Source of the DNA: Saprospiraceae bacterium
GTDB lineage: Bacteria; Bacteroidota; Bacteroidia; Chitinophagales; Saprospiraceae
DNA length: 64,000 bases
Direction of reading: 5' to 3'
NCBI GenBank assembly: GCA_016715105.1
Contig: JADKBO010000027.1
Coordinates: forward strand, 62,001 to 126,000
Notes under the pieces: generated by a model
Database searches by the model: none
Seen by the model: only the letters and a program-made list of their open reading frames with translations
What the model was told of the DNA's origin: nothing
In this document: positions 1-10,744 of the stretch, piece by piece
Layout: every line of letters starts with the position of its first letter
Position numbering within the stretch: position 1 is the first letter of the stretch
Position numbers and translations under genes: made by a program

Positions 1-32
1 TGCGTCCCTCCTTATATTATAATACTCAGTAC

Positions 33-52
33 AGACGCAGGGCCCTGCGTCT
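33..52. repeat. Perfect 20-bp palindrome in intergenic DNA
   Basis: The sequence AGACGCAGGGCCCTGCGTCT is a perfect inverted repeat with no loop, GC-rich against an AT-rich surround, and partial copies of the word TGCGTC flank it. It belongs to the class of short hairpin modules found in most intergenic gaps of this window. It lies downstream of the minus-strand gene that ends at 212, so it could also act as a transcript end, but no T-run follows it. Confidence 0.6.
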
Positions 53-211
53 CTGCGTTTATTACAACATGTCTACTTTATGAACTCTTTTCAGCTATCA
101 GTTTTCAGAGATCAGCTATCAGATTTCATGATTTTAACGATTAAACAAATAAACAGTTAAACCCATTCAAACTTTATGAACTTTCTACTTTCAACTTTAT
201 GAACTCTTATA

Positions 212-1077
212 TTATTCAAAACCAAATTTCTTCAGCCCCTCATGACTGATTTTGATGGCCTCCAAAGCAGTTTGATTATCAAAAGTCATATCCTGCTCCA
301 CTAAATAATACTTCATTCCAGCCAACTTTTTATTTGCTCTGATTCTAGCAAAATCAATAGTTCCAGTACCAACTGGCGCAAACCTACCTTGACTATCCAT
401 ATCCTTTACGTGCCAGATTTTGAAACGACCGGGGTATTTCTTGAAGTAAGCAACAGGATCAGCACCAGCTTTGACTACCCAATACAAATCCATTTGAAAA
501 TTCACATATTTTGGATTGCAATTTTCCAATAAATATTCAATTGGAACGACGCCAGCTGCATCCTTTTTGAATTCAAAATCATGATTGTGATACAAAAGTT
601 TGAGGCCTGCTTTTTGGCCTTCATGCCAAGTTCGTCCAAGATTTTTGCAAGATTTGCAGCTCCGCCAGTCATTCCCATTGACCTCGTAGCTTGGTCAAAT
701 TTAAATAAACCCATTGGTGGGACAGGTACAACAAAGTATTCAAAACCAGCTGCTTTGACATCCTTCATCATTTGCTCGGCATTTTCCAGAGTCACAGAAC
801 TTTGGTGTGTACTGATAGGTTTTAATCCCAACGATTTTACATAAGTTTTGAATTCCAAAGGGGTCATTTTGTAAAATTTCCCGTCAGCATATCCAGCAGC
901 TTCAATGTTTTTATAACCCGCATCTGCTACCGCTTTGAGCGTCGTTTTTGCATCGGTAGTCATGTCATTTCTCACGGTGTAAAGAGCCAATCCACCAAAT
1001 TTTTTTTGCGCTTGTACTTGGAAAGCAAAGATCATGACCACTAAGGCGATGACAGATTTAATTATTCTTGTGTTCAT
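212..1077 (-). pseudogene. Sugar phosphate isomerase/epimerase (AP-endonuclease-2-like TIM barrel), frameshifted
   Basis: Two overlapping minus-strand frames (502-1077 and 212-595) together make one secreted TIM-barrel protein of the sugar phosphate isomerase/epimerase family. The N-terminus has a signal peptide ending near VQAQ, followed by LALYTVRNDM and the barrel start. The second frame carries the metal-site region YHNHDFEF and HVKDMD. The frames join at an A5 run (plus-strand T5 at 611-615): one extra A would give MKAKKAGLKLLYHNHD, the expected family sequence. The break is therefore either a real one-base deletion or a homopolymer sequencing error. The substrate cannot be read from the sequence; the family acts on sugars or inositol-like compounds. 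Confidence 0.8.
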
Positions 1078-1119
1078 TTTTATTGATTTGAATTTTTTAT
1101 TAATGTGAATTTATAAAAT

Positions 1120-1850
1120 TTAATTTGATAGAATGGCTTCTTCCGCGGTTTGCGTTGCCATTTTGTGTTTAAAACTGTACAAATAAGGGGCTTTATGTGC
1201 ACCCCCTGTAAAGAGTTTTTCGTGCCGTACAAGGATATCTAAAGTCAGCATTTTACGTTGAAAAGTGGTGCGGCGGAGCTTTTCGCCAAGGATTGCTTCA
1301 TAAACTTTTTGCAAAACTTGCATGGTAAATTTGGGAGGCAAAAGATTCATGCCTACCAACTTTTTATCCAAATTTTCGCGCAATATCAACAAAGCCTTCT
1401 CTACAATTAATTGGTGATCCATCATCAATTTTGGTAGGTTATCGACGGGATACCAATTGATATTGTCAGAGAGTTCATCTGGTTTGGGGCATTACCTCAT
1501 AGTAATTGATGAGGGCATAATAAGCAATCGAGATAAATCGGTCCAGGATCCAGTAATCGTCTGGAACTTCAAAACCATTCGCCTCCAAAATGGTGCGCAT
1601 GATGTCTGGTCTTGACCTGCTAAAATTACCAAAAGTGTAAAATTGCTCCAGAAAGATATTGTCAAGTCCAGTTCTTTCCCACAATCCCCTTTTTGCCGCC
1701 GCATCCACATCTTCGTATCTTTTTTACAAAACCACCTGGCAATGCGAATAACCCTGTATTATGGTATTCCAATACCAATATTTTGAGCTCACTGCCATTG
1801 AATCCAAATATGACAGAGTCATAAGCAAAGGTGAGGCAAATGTTCCTCAA
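1120..1850 (-). pseudogene. NrtR-like Nudix-domain transcriptional regulator, two frameshifts
   Basis: Three minus-strand frames (1662-1850, 1475-1708, 1120-1428) line up as one protein. An N-terminal Nudix fold begins DSVIFGFNGSELKILVLEY and LFALPGGFV. A degenerate Nudix box follows (AAKRGLWERTGL), in which the usual acidic residues of REx2EE are lost. The C-terminus is a winged helix (LLPPKFTMQVLQKVYEAILG, FQRKML). This is the architecture of NrtR-type repressors, which sense ADP-ribose or related sugar nucleotides through a non-catalytic Nudix domain. The breaks lie near 1710-1725 and near the C4 run at about 1485, where the continuation PDELSDNINWYPVDNLPK can be read in the other frame. 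It could be a true pseudogene or an assembly error. Confidence 0.75.
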
Positions 1851-1939
1851 ATGATGGTGGCTGCTTTAACAAATTCCAAAATTTAGAACGAAAGAAAGAT
1901 TCTTATTCATCATTTCAAAATATTAATGTAACAAAATGA

Positions 1940-2092
1940 GACAATAGGGTTTATTTAACGGAAACACCGGAAATCGGAAACCGGAAATCGGAGGATGGAA
2001 ATCGGAGGACGGAAAACGAGAAGTTTCATGATTTTGGTTGACAACTTTTATTCCATATTCCATTATTATGCCATGAGCCACGAGCCATGAGC
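1940..2092. repeat. Left part of tandem noncoding repeat, interrupted by the insertion sequence
   Basis: The segment with GAAACCGGAAATCGGA words, the text AGAAGTTTCATGATTTTGG and the CCATGAGCCACGAGCC words reappears at about 3735-3825. The insertion sequence at 2093-3580 sits inside this copy. No coding sequence is supported here; the GGAAATCGGA words are degenerate short repeats. Confidence 0.6.
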
Positions 2093-3580
2093 CTGAGGTT
2101 AGGACACATCTTTTTTTCTAAATATGTTGTACCCTATCATTATGCCATCAAATTTATCCAAACCCTCTATTATTGTTTTATTTCCAGGAGGTCTTTTGAC
2201 ATTATAAAACTCTTTCCAACCTGCTAATCTTGCGATTATCCAGGTAGCCCATGCTAGTTTTTGTTTTGGATAAGGGTTTTGTTGCTTTTCTGTACTTCCT
2301 TCCATTTGTTCATTCAGTTCTTCTAAGCATTCTATTTCCTGGGCATTAAATACATCTTCCACTTTATCGTCTCCCTTACCATCTCGTGCTGCTTTTAATC
2401 TTAAAACTTTTATACTTGTCTTCATCACAAACAGTGTTAGTTTTCTTATTGAATATCCGCTTTCCAGCTGGCAATTTTCCAAGTCATAGCCATCCGTTTT
2501 TAACAGTTTAAAATACTCTTCTATTAGCCATCTTGATTCATATCTTTTAACTTCATCCTTAACTTGTTCTAAATCAATCAGTTCTTTTGTTGATACTAAC
2601 GTCCAACATATTGGTTCTTCGCCTCCTATTTGACTTTCTTCCTTTACCTGTATGACTGTTACCGGTACTCCTCCCTCATTTTTCTTATAATCTACTCTTC
2701 TATGTTTTGACCACAAAAAGATACACTTTACCCTCCTCACCGTCAACTTTACGGATCGATTTACACGTTTTCCATCATTTAAAACTAATGTAATTTCTCC
2801 TATTGGCTCTGACTGATCTAAGTATTCATATAGTTTAGTCTTTTCGCCTTCTTCAGTTAAAATTTTCCTGTTGTGATTACTCCTTGCTAATACATCATGT
2901 TTTTCATCCTTTACCCTATCATATATTTCAGTGATATCACCCCCTCTATCCATGATAAAGGTTACTTTTTGAGATTCCTTTAAACATGATTTACTTGATT
3001 GACAGGCACTTAACCAACAGTTTGTTTCTTTATTTTCTATTGGCTCACTTCGTGATTCCCACTCTCTTCCTATCGAATATTTCCTCTGAGGGTCTCTTGT
3101 AATAAAGGAAACATCACTTATTCCAATCACTTTCCTGGGAAGATGAGAATACACTAAACATGGATGCAGTAAAAATCCAAAACTCTTAGCTCTTCTATCC
3201 TTAAACACCAAACCAAGCCCTTCATTATCCTTTAACCGATTGTTCTTACTGTTCAAATTAAATGTAGAAGAATCAATTAAAACGTTCAAATCCAACCCTT
3301 TACAGTTTTCTGAGCACTGCTCTTTCAACTTTCCAATAAGACAACTTTCTGTAACTTTTCTGTTGTTCCAAAATCTATAGGAACCCTTTTCAAAAGCATT
3401 TCCAGATCTTAATTTGTGGACAACGCTTGTTAATTGTTGAGTAAACGCAATTTCAAGAGCAGCCCCTTTTTTCTAGTCGTGCATCACCGTACAGACTAGT
3501 GCAGTTTTTTCCTTCCATCTTTTTTTATTACAAATATATAAATTATTCATAATATATATTTAGATGTGTCCTAACCTCAG
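2093..3580 (-). mobile_element. IS4-family (IS50-like) insertion sequence, complete ends
   Basis: The element is 1488 bp and bounded by perfect 18-bp terminal inverted repeats: CTGAGGTTAGGACACATC at 2093-2110 and its reverse complement at 3563-3580. It is flanked by an exact 9-bp direct repeat, GCCATGAGC, at 2084-2092 and 3581-3589. A 9-bp duplication and CTG-starting ends match IS50-type members of the IS4 family. It carries one transposase gene on the minus strand and inserted into a noncoding tandem repeat rich in CCATGAGCC, so it disrupts no gene. The intact ends and target duplication suggest a recent insertion. Confidence 0.93.
2099..3518 (-). CDS. IS4-family transposase (one frame break near the N-terminus)
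   Basis: This is a DDE transposase of the IS4 family. The long frame (2099-3328, 409 residues) has DSSTFNLN with the first catalytic Asp, IMDRGGDITEIY with the second, and the YREK signature YESRWLIEEYFKLLK at Y-x2-R-x3-E-x6-K spacing with the catalytic Glu. Upstream, another frame from an ATG at 3518 encodes MEGKNCTSLYGDARLEK. It joins the long frame after removal of one base in the A6G4 tract at 3463-3472, giving AALEIAFTQQL and NAFEKGSYRFWNNRKV, which resembles the Tn5/IS50 N-terminal DNA-binding domain. The full length would be about 472 residues, near that of the Tn5 protein. The stop codon lies inside the terminal repeat. As assembled, the N-terminal domain is separated and the product may be inactive. 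Confidence 0.9.
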
Positions 3581-3960
3581 GCCATGAGCTACGAGCCAAT
3601 TGTTCTGATTTCAGTTTTCAGTGCTCCACTTTCATAAATTTGAAGATTTATTCATGAAATGAGCGTTTTTTTTCGTGAATTCGTGGCAACCCAATTTTTA
3701 CGGAAACTGGAACCCGGGAACCGGAGATCGGAAATCGAGAAGTTTCATGATTTTGGTTGACAACTTTTATTCCATATTCCGTTATTTTGCCATGAGCCAT
3801 GAGCCATGAGCCACGAGAAAGAGCCAATACTTTCTGATTTCAGTTTGCAGTGCCTAGCTTTCATAAATTTGAAGATTTTTTCGTGAAATGAGCGTTTTTT
3901 TCGTGAATTCGTGGCAACCCAATTTTAACGGAGATCGAAGTTCGTAAAGTAATCTGCCTT
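3581..3960. repeat. Tandem noncoding repeat to the right of the IS
   Basis: Two near-identical blocks of about 230 bp follow each other. The text CATAAATTTGAAGATTT, AAATGAGCG, TCGTGAATTCGTGGCAACCC occurs at about 3632-3695 and again at about 3861-3922. The text AGAAGTTTCATGATTTTGG, CCATATTCC, GCCATGAGCC occurs at about 3739-3820 and again to the left of the IS. No open reading frame is supported. A hairpin-type word (GGGCTTTAGCCC, about 4012-4024) follows in the gap to 4195. Confidence 0.7.
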
Positions 3961-4194
3961 ACTCATTAGCCATTGGCTTTAGCCTGTGGCTAATTGTCCA
4001 TAACGATAAACTGGGCTTTAGCCCAAAATCGGTTCCCATAGAAACCTAGAGAAAAACAAAACCCGAAGGGTTCAATCTCAATACAGACAGACCCCGAATT
4101 GGTTTGAATCTGCCACAATATTGATTCCTGCACCTACAGACTTTTTAACGCTAATAATATTTTTCACAAACAGCTCGATGCTCGATGCTCGCAG

Positions 4195-4704
4195 CTATTC
4201 CCGCTTCGGAATCCAATCCCCACTTGCCCCCTCGTATTCACCCAAATCCGTATTAGTAGTAGCGTCCGTTTTGAACTTCCAAACACCATCCTCAACCATC
4301 AAAACAGTAGAAAATTTGCCATAAGAAGACTGACCAGACCCACCAGACGATAACACCTCCAATTGATAAAAGCCATTATCCAAAATCAGATCACCCACCT
4401 TCTGCCTATCCACAACCTTAAAAGTTAAGCGCAATTTCTGGTTCTCATCCTTGATGGCTTGAAAAAACCTTTCATAATATTTTTCTATACTTGCCCTGCC
4501 CTTCATAGAATTGGAAGGACTATGATCATACAAGTTTAAAGCCTCCGCATCCTTGATATATAAATTGGCCAATTTTTCCGCACTCAAAACATCATAAGCC
4601 TTCACAAAATTCAGATACAAATCATCAGGATCTGGTACGGTGGATTGACACAAACCTTGGATGGAAAAAAAGGCCAAGAATAAATAGACAATTTTCATAA
4701 CCAC
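4195..4704 (-). CDS. Secreted SnoaL/DUF4440-like (NTF2-fold) protein
   Basis: The 169-residue product has an N-terminal signal peptide (MKIVYLFLAFFSIQGLCQ). An NTF2-like cone fold of the SnoaL/DUF4440 type follows: a helical start (FVKAYDVLSAEKLANLYIKDAEAL), the central KGRASIEKYYERFFQAIKD segment typical of the family, and C-terminal strands ending GVWKFKTDATTNT. Proteins of this kind bind or hydrolyse small molecules; the substrate cannot be read here. It follows the PD40 lipoprotein gene on the same strand with about 30 bp between, so the two are probably co-transcribed and both act outside the cytoplasm. Confidence 0.75.
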   Translation of the reverse strand: MVMKIVYLFLAFFSIQGLCQSTVPDPDDLYLNFVKAYDVLSAEKLANLYIKDAEALNLYDHSPSNSMKGRASIEKYYERFFQAIKDENQKLRLTFKVVDRQKVGDLILDNGFYQLEVLSSGGSGQSSYGKFSTVLMVEDGVWKFKTDATTNTDLGEYEGASGDWIPKRE

Positions 4705-4734
4705 TTTATGTTTATTGAATGAATGTTTCGAATG

Positions 4735-5695
4735 TCAATCCCCAATAATAACGGGTGATAATTGTGATTTGTAAGTCAAATCTGTCAATTGCTTTTTCCA
4801 CTTTGGTTTGCCAATTCATCAACGAAATATGGTACTGCGTTTCCGCGCGATCACTGTTGTTAAACACCAACCATTTGCCATCGGCACTCCAATCATGCCA
4901 GCTTTCAGAGTCTGTACGGTTTAGGAGTTTCCAATGTTTTTTACCATCGGGACTTACCGCGTAAATACTTTGTCTGCCATCTTGTAGAGAAACATAGGAA
5001 ATAAAGTTTTCCGTCGGATGCCATCTAGCCGAACCAGCCCGATATCCATATTCCTTTGCAGATGGATTGTTCTCCGGATAAACCGTCAATTGTTGACCCA
5101 CTCTTCCATTTTCATCCATCAAAAACAATTCCTCATGTGTTGTTTTGTCCCTTTTATTTTTTTGATAACTGATCACAATCTGTTTGCCATCTGGAGAAAA
5201 ACAGGGGTCTCGGAAAAGTGCCGCCGTATCATTGGTTATTTGTTTGAAAGCACCATTTTCTGTATTGACAATGAAAAATTGGAAACGAACGTCCTTCCCA
5301 ATCCTACCAGCCACAATCATTTCCTTCCCATCTTTACGACTACTCATCCAACTATCTTCCAATCGCAAATCACTCACCTTTCTCAAATTTTTTCCATCCG
5401 CATCAGATTCGTATAGAAAAAAACAACGATAACAAGTGTCCCGATCGCTGATGAAAAACAATCGACCCTCATGTGCAGTATACGTCCAGGCAACATCATC
5501 GTTTTGCAGAATATTTTGCTTACCAGACCCATCCGCTTTCATTTTGATGATTTCCCAATCATCATTGATGGTGTCAGGCATATGCACATTATAGGCTATG
5601 CTGAATGTTGGTTCCGTAGATTGGATATCCTTCTTTGATGTGCTACAAGCACAAAACAGCACAAAAATCGCCATAATTACCGTCAGTGTCTTCAT
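4735..5695 (-). CDS. TolB-like PD40 beta-propeller lipoprotein (C-terminal frame break)
   Basis: The N-terminus MKTLTVIMAIFVLFCACSTSKK has a signal peptide and a lipobox-like LFCAC, so a lipid-anchored periplasmic or outer-membrane location is likely. The body is built of WD40-like PD40 blades such as FRDPCFSPDGKQIVIS, GSARWHPTENFISYVS and SWHDWSADGKWLVFNNS, as in TolB and peptidase-associated propellers. The uncorrected frame ends in an unlikely tail at 4712. Adding one A to the A5 run near 4791-4795 gives LTDLTYKSQLSPVIIGD and a stop at 4735, the ending expected for PD40 proteins. No peptidase domain is present, so a binding or scaffold role is more likely than catalysis. Confidence 0.8.
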
Positions 5696-5769
5696 GATTA
5701 CCTCCCTTAATCCAATAAAATTACATGATTTTTAAAATGATTTCAAAATCATCCCCACAATTTACCACA

Positions 5770-6665
5770 AATCCCAGTGGACTGCGAACTTCAGTTCGCA
5801 TAAAAACCTTACATGGAGATTGCTATCGGACCCGATTTTGGGCTAAAGCCCACGTTTTTGGTATGGACCATCAGCCGCGGGCTAAAGCCAATGGCTAATG
5901 AGGAAAGATCTCTGGTTTCCCGTTTCCGGTTTCCAGTCTCCCGTTTGCAGACTTCCTTCCAATTTCCGATTTACGATAGCTATTGGAATTGGAACAGGTC
6001 TCCGGTATTAACCGTTTCAAAAAAAATATGAGCAGGCAGAGACTGAAGTCTCGCCACCATATTTTTCTCCCGTTTCCGATTTCCGATTTCCGATTTCCGA
6101 TCTCCGATCTCCCATTTCCTTTCTCCGTCTCCGATTTTGGGCTAAAGCCCACGTCATTGTGATGGACCATTAGCCACAGGCTAAAGCCAATGGCTAATGA
6201 GGAAAGCAGACCTCCTTCCGATTTCCAATTTACGATAGCTATTGGAATTGGAACAGGTCTCCGGTATTAGCCGTTTCAAAAAAAATATGAGCAGGCAGAG
6301 ACTGAAGTCTCGCCACCATATTTTTCTCCCGTTTCCGATTTCCGATCTCCGATCTCCTTTTTCCGACCTCCGATCTCCCATTTCCTTTCTCCGTCTCCGA
6401 TTTTGGGCTAAAGCCCACGTTATTGTGATGGACCATTAGCCACAGGCTAAAGCCAATGGCTAATGAGGAAAGATCTCTGGTTTCCCGTTTCCGGTTTCCA
6501 GTCTCCCTTTTGCAGACCTCCTTCCAATTTCCGATTTACGATAGCTATCGGAATCGGAACAGGTTTCCGGTATTAGCCGTTTTTAAAAAAAAATATGAGC
6601 AGGCAGAGACTGAAGTCTCGCCACCATATTTTTCTCCCGATTTCCGATTTCCGATTTCCGGTCTC
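5770..6665. repeat. Tandem array of about 270-300 bp hairpin repeats
   Basis: Three consecutive copies share the order GGGCTAAAGCCC (about 5839, 6139, 6406), TTAGCC/GGCTAAAGCCAATGGCTAATGAGGAAAG, a GGTTTCC/TTCCGATTT-rich stretch, and GCAGAGACTGAAGTCTCGCC (about 6035, 6294, 6602). Each contains small perfect stem-loops: GGGCTAAAGCCC, GAGACTgaAGTCTC, and TGCGAACTtcAGTTCGCA at 5783-5800. Open frames in this stretch are repeat-encoded on both strands and lack family features, so no gene is called. Confidence 0.85.
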
Positions 6666-6670
6666 CCGTG

Positions 6671-9600
6671 TTACAATTTAAAAATCCTTTCCACCTCCCC
6701 ATACTGCTCAACCCCCGACACCTTCCTCAACTCCTCCAACAAATCCCTCGTAGTCGCCGGCCCCAACGGAAACCGATGCCCCTCCAACAAAGCCCGCAAA
6801 GCCGCATTGATTTTCGCCTCACCAATCAGCAAATACAATTCATACATTTTCACCAAACCCTTATTGTAAATCACATTCGCATTATCCGGATCAGCACTGT
6901 ACAAAGCCTCCTCGCCGCTGAAAGCCTTACTAGACTCATACATTTCCCGATAAACCTCTACCATTTCCAACATCTTAGCCTCGCCATACTCATTTTTGTA
7001 CAACATCAATTGTGTGTATTGAGCCAACGTCTCCGTCAAAACGCCACTGCCTTGCCTGTAAACGGGCTTCAATTGTGCGTTGCCCCACCACTGATGTGAC
7101 AACTCATGACCAGCCAATTCATTGATCACATCCTGACCTTCTCCGCCAGTCAAATTGAGATGAAATTGTTTTTCATTGATATAAATCGTGGCAGGATAAG
7201 CCGTTGCTGCAAAACCTCTCGTAAAACTGCTGATCTCTGCAAACCGGATCGTTTGATATGGGTATTTTCCGAAATTATTTTCGCAATAGGCCAGCGTTTT
7301 TTGAATGCTTTTGATCAAATGACTGATGTTTTGATGATGTTTTGGGTCATGAAAAATTTCAATAGAAACATCACCATAATTCGATTTTTGTATGGCATAT
7401 TTTGCTGAAGAGACAGCAAATCTAAAAGGGATATTTTCTGCCCGATAATGAAAATAATTCCGATCATTTTTGAATAATGATCCGTCAATTCCCCAACGGA
7501 AATCGCGCTTGATCAGCCGAAGTAGAAACCAAAACATTCAAATTTATAAATTGATAATTGTATGGATTTTCAATCGGCGCATCTACACTATCTAAGGCTG
7601 GAAGTGCCGCCATTGCTCGTTTTTTCCTTTCTATTTCATCCGAAATTTCTTGATCTAATTGATAACCAATAGAGGGGACATAATTACTAATGCGCATAAA
7701 AGCACCATTATCCACGATTGCATTAAACGATTGATGGCCATTGATCGGAGTTATTTGATATTCAAATTCAAAATTAATTTCCAGACTATCATTTGGCAAT
7801 AGTTCCTCTTTGGTTTTGAATAAATACTGCCCAAATTTTACGTCTTTATTTTTTAAAATTAAATCATTTGAATTTAAAGTTAACATGGAAATTTCCAAAG
7901 CGGAATTAATCAGTATTTCCGAAATCATTTCTGGCGTTTTATTCACCAAAATATACTTCCCCTTTACGTGATAAGCATTCCGGTCAGGAAATAAATCTAT
8001 CGTCGTTTCCACGTCCGTGATCGTTGGTTGTGAAATGGTTTTAAAATGTCCATAATTGGCTTCATAGTTTTGTGACCAATCTAATTCATCGTCTTCCGAA
8101 TTTTTAGTATAATTTTTAGATAAATAAAAACCCATAATTGCCACTAAAATCATAGGCAGAGCCAACGCCATACCCTTCCGCCACTCCATTTTTTTCAAGG
8201 TTTTATTCATTACCAAAATAGTCAAAATACTCAGCAACATTGCAAAGGAAAATGCGTAAGCCATATTCAAAATAAAAGCATTCGGCAAATAGCCAAATCC
8301 ATTCAAATCACTATAAGCATCGGGCATAAAATTGGCAAATCGCGTCAGTGGATGGCTGAAGCCAAATGACTTTCCCAAACGGGTATTCGTAAACAATAAA
8401 AAGATACCAGAAATGGCCATTGCAAGGTATTTATTAGGAAATAAAAATTGCAATGAAATCATCAACAGACTACAGATGAACGCCGGAATTCCCACGAAAT
8501 AAAATAGCGATAAATAAACCTTCCATTCAAATATCGGATGTTGATAAATGACTTGAAAAATTACACCCATTCCAAGGCAAAAACCAATTAAAATCAGGAT
8601 GATCACCATCAACGTCAAGGCCTTAGAAATAAATAAAGCCACATTCGAAAAAGGAGTGGATTCCTCCAAAAATGAAAAATTAAATGTTTTGCTTTTCCAC
8701 ACCAATTCGCTGCTGTAAAACAACGTGGCCAAAATCAAGATAAATGGCATGGTTGCTAAAATGGTATTGGTCATCAAAGCCGTCGTCGCAAAATATTGGG
8801 GCAACCGCACGCCGCCTTCAATCGCTCCATATATTTCCATGGCCAAAATGAAAAGCGTCATCACCACCAGTAATACAAACGGTATACTTTTGATCGTCGA
8901 CTTTAGGTCTATTTTCAAAAATGAACGAATGGTCGACAGGAAATAAAAACTACCGCTGGTTTGGGTCGATGCAGGGCTGAATGTGTGAGTGCTTTCCTGA
9001 AGCACTGGTTTGTTTTTGGTGGATTTGTGCCGGCTCTTTATGTTGAAACGAAATAATCGATAGGCCAAAATCAATAGTCCAAATGCCAGACCGAACACCA
9101 TCATTCGATTGAATAATACATTACCCGCAAGGTGCAAAACCTCCGTATTCCTTTGCTCTGCCGTCCAGTGATTCGTCTGATGAAAAAAGGCCGCCATGCC
9201 AAATGGATCAATTTTGGCCGATAGATCCATCGCCGTTTCTGAAAGCGGTCCGCTGCCTGCCATCAGTGGATTATTCGAAAAAATAGTCAAGACCATGTAG
9301 AGGATGTAAATGCCGAGTCCACTCAAATAAACCAACATTTTATTTTTGCTAAACCACGCCACGCAACAAATCAATACCGTACACAGGAAAATATTCGGCA
9401 AAACGATGACCAAAAAAGAGTGAAGATAATAATGGAGGTGGAAAATGCCCCACTGTTCGCTGCCGTCCATTTTCATCAGATGACCCATCATGTATCCCAC
9501 CATGAATAGCAAAAAACTCAAGATGGAAATACCAAATACCACTGAAAATCTGCTCGCAAAATAGTCGCGATTCGTGATGGATGTGGTATATAATATTTGA

Positions 9601-9851
9601 TCAAATTTATGGTCTTGTTCACGCATCAAACTCTGCGAGGCCATGAGCACAATGGGAAATAAACTGGCCAGCGAAAATAGGCCAAATAAGAAATTAATCG
9701 CATATGGCGAATTGTAGGTGATGTTTGGAAAACCAATGCCGGCTGAAGTGCCAACCAATAAACCAAAGGCCAAAAAGCCCAACAACATCACGTAGAAACT
9801 TATTTTTCGAATGTAAAAAGTCCATTCAAATACAATCAAATGTCGCATCAT
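6671..9851 (-). CDS. ABC-2 permease fused to an M1-family metallopeptidase (frame break at about 7510)
   Basis: The frame 7485-9851 encodes an ABC-2 type permease with about 12 hydrophobic segments (for example VMLLGFLAFGLLVG and FLLFMVGYMMGHL) and the start of a periplasmic domain. The frame 6671-7537 carries the M1 peptidase part: NFGKYPYQTIRFAEISSF, GEGQDVINELAGHELSHQWWG with the zinc motif HExxH, and a Glu about 20 residues on (TETLAQY). The frames meet at about 7510, where removal of one base joins VLVSTSAD to KRDFRWGIDGSLF. Permease-peptidase fusions of this type occur in Bacteroidota. The start overlaps the ATP-binding gene by 4 bp. The break may be sequencing error, since both halves look well conserved. 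Confidence 0.85.
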
Positions 9852-10744
9852 TTTTGGGAGATTTTTGAAAGTTGACCATGAATTAATGTTGAGAAATAAA
9901 CTGCTTCCAAATCGGCTTCCGTAGCTTCAAATCCGTCGTGTGGATTTTCATCCGAATAGATCTTCACACTCATTTGACCACTTTGCAATTGCGTTGAAAT
10001 AATTTCGTACGCTGATTGATAATGACTCAGCCTTGTTTTATCAATTTGTTTTTTCCAAATTTTCCCTTGGATCTTTTGTATCGCCTCCTCCGGACGATCG
10101 CACAGCAATACCTCGCCCTTATTGATGATGGCCATGCGCGTACACAAATTGCGCACATCTTCCACCAAATGCGTCGACAAAATCACGATGATGTTTTCGC
10201 CTATTTCACTCAATAAATTATTAAATCTATTGCGTTCTTCGGGATCCAGCCCCGCCGTCGGTTCATCGACAATGATCATATTGGGACTTCCCCAAAGTGC
10301 CTGCGCCACACCAAATCGCTGCCGCATACCACCACTATAAGTGATCACCGCCTGGTGTTGATGTTCGATCAAATTGGTCTTCTCCAGCAATGCCAGAATC
10401 TGTTCCCGCCTCACCTTTTTATCATTGATTCCCTTCAGAATAGCCAGGTGATCCAGCAAATCCACAGCCGAAAGACTCGGATACACCCCAAAATCCTGCG
10501 GCAAATAACCCAATTGTTTTTTCAAAAAACCCGGCTCCTCCACAATATTCACCCCATTAAACACAATGCTCCCCGCATCCGGCTTCTGCAAACCCACAAT
10601 CGTCTTCATCAAAGTCGATTTACCAGCCCCATTCGGCCCCAATAAACCAAACATCCCATTCCCAATCTCCAAAGAAATATCACATATGGACCTCACCCCA
10701 TTCCCATAAGTCTTCGACAGATTTTCTATCACCAATTTATTCAT
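9848..10744 (-). CDS. ABC transporter ATP-binding protein
   Basis: The 298-residue ATPase has Walker A GPNGAGKS (about residue 37), a Q-loop in YLPQDFGVYPS, the signature YSGGMRQR (about 133), Walker B MIIVDEPTAGLD and the switch His in LSTHLVED. It is of the CcmA/multidrug-export type. The overlap of its stop codon with the start of the permease/peptidase gene shows that they form one transporter operon. The coupled M1 domain suggests that peptides may be exported or processed, which is inference. The start ATG follows a gap with no clear promoter. Confidence 0.93.
   Translation of the reverse strand: MNKLVIENLSKTYGNGVRSICDISLEIGNGMFGLLGPNGAGKSTLMKTIVGLQKPDAGSIVFNGVNIVEEPGFLKKQLGYLPQDFGVYPSLSAVDLLDHLAILKGINDKKVRREQILALLEKTNLIEHQHQAVITYSGGMRQRFGVAQALWGSPNMIIVDEPTAGLDPEERNRFNNLLSEIGENIIVILSTHLVEDVRNLCTRMAIINKGEVLLCDRPEEAIQKIQGKIWKKQIDKTRLSHYQSAYEIISTQLQSGQMSVKIYSDENPHDGFEATEADLEAVYFSTLIHGQLSKISQK

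Noticed and set aside
3463..3472. Programmed -1 frameshift in the IS transposase at A6G4
   Set aside because: A slippery A-run is present, but joining the two frames needs a +1 change, not -1, and the upstream frame encodes the normal N-terminus of the same protein.
5895..6869. Several 65-137 codon frames on both strands
   Set aside because: They repeat the same text in each tandem unit and overlap both strands; they are repeat-encoded shadows.
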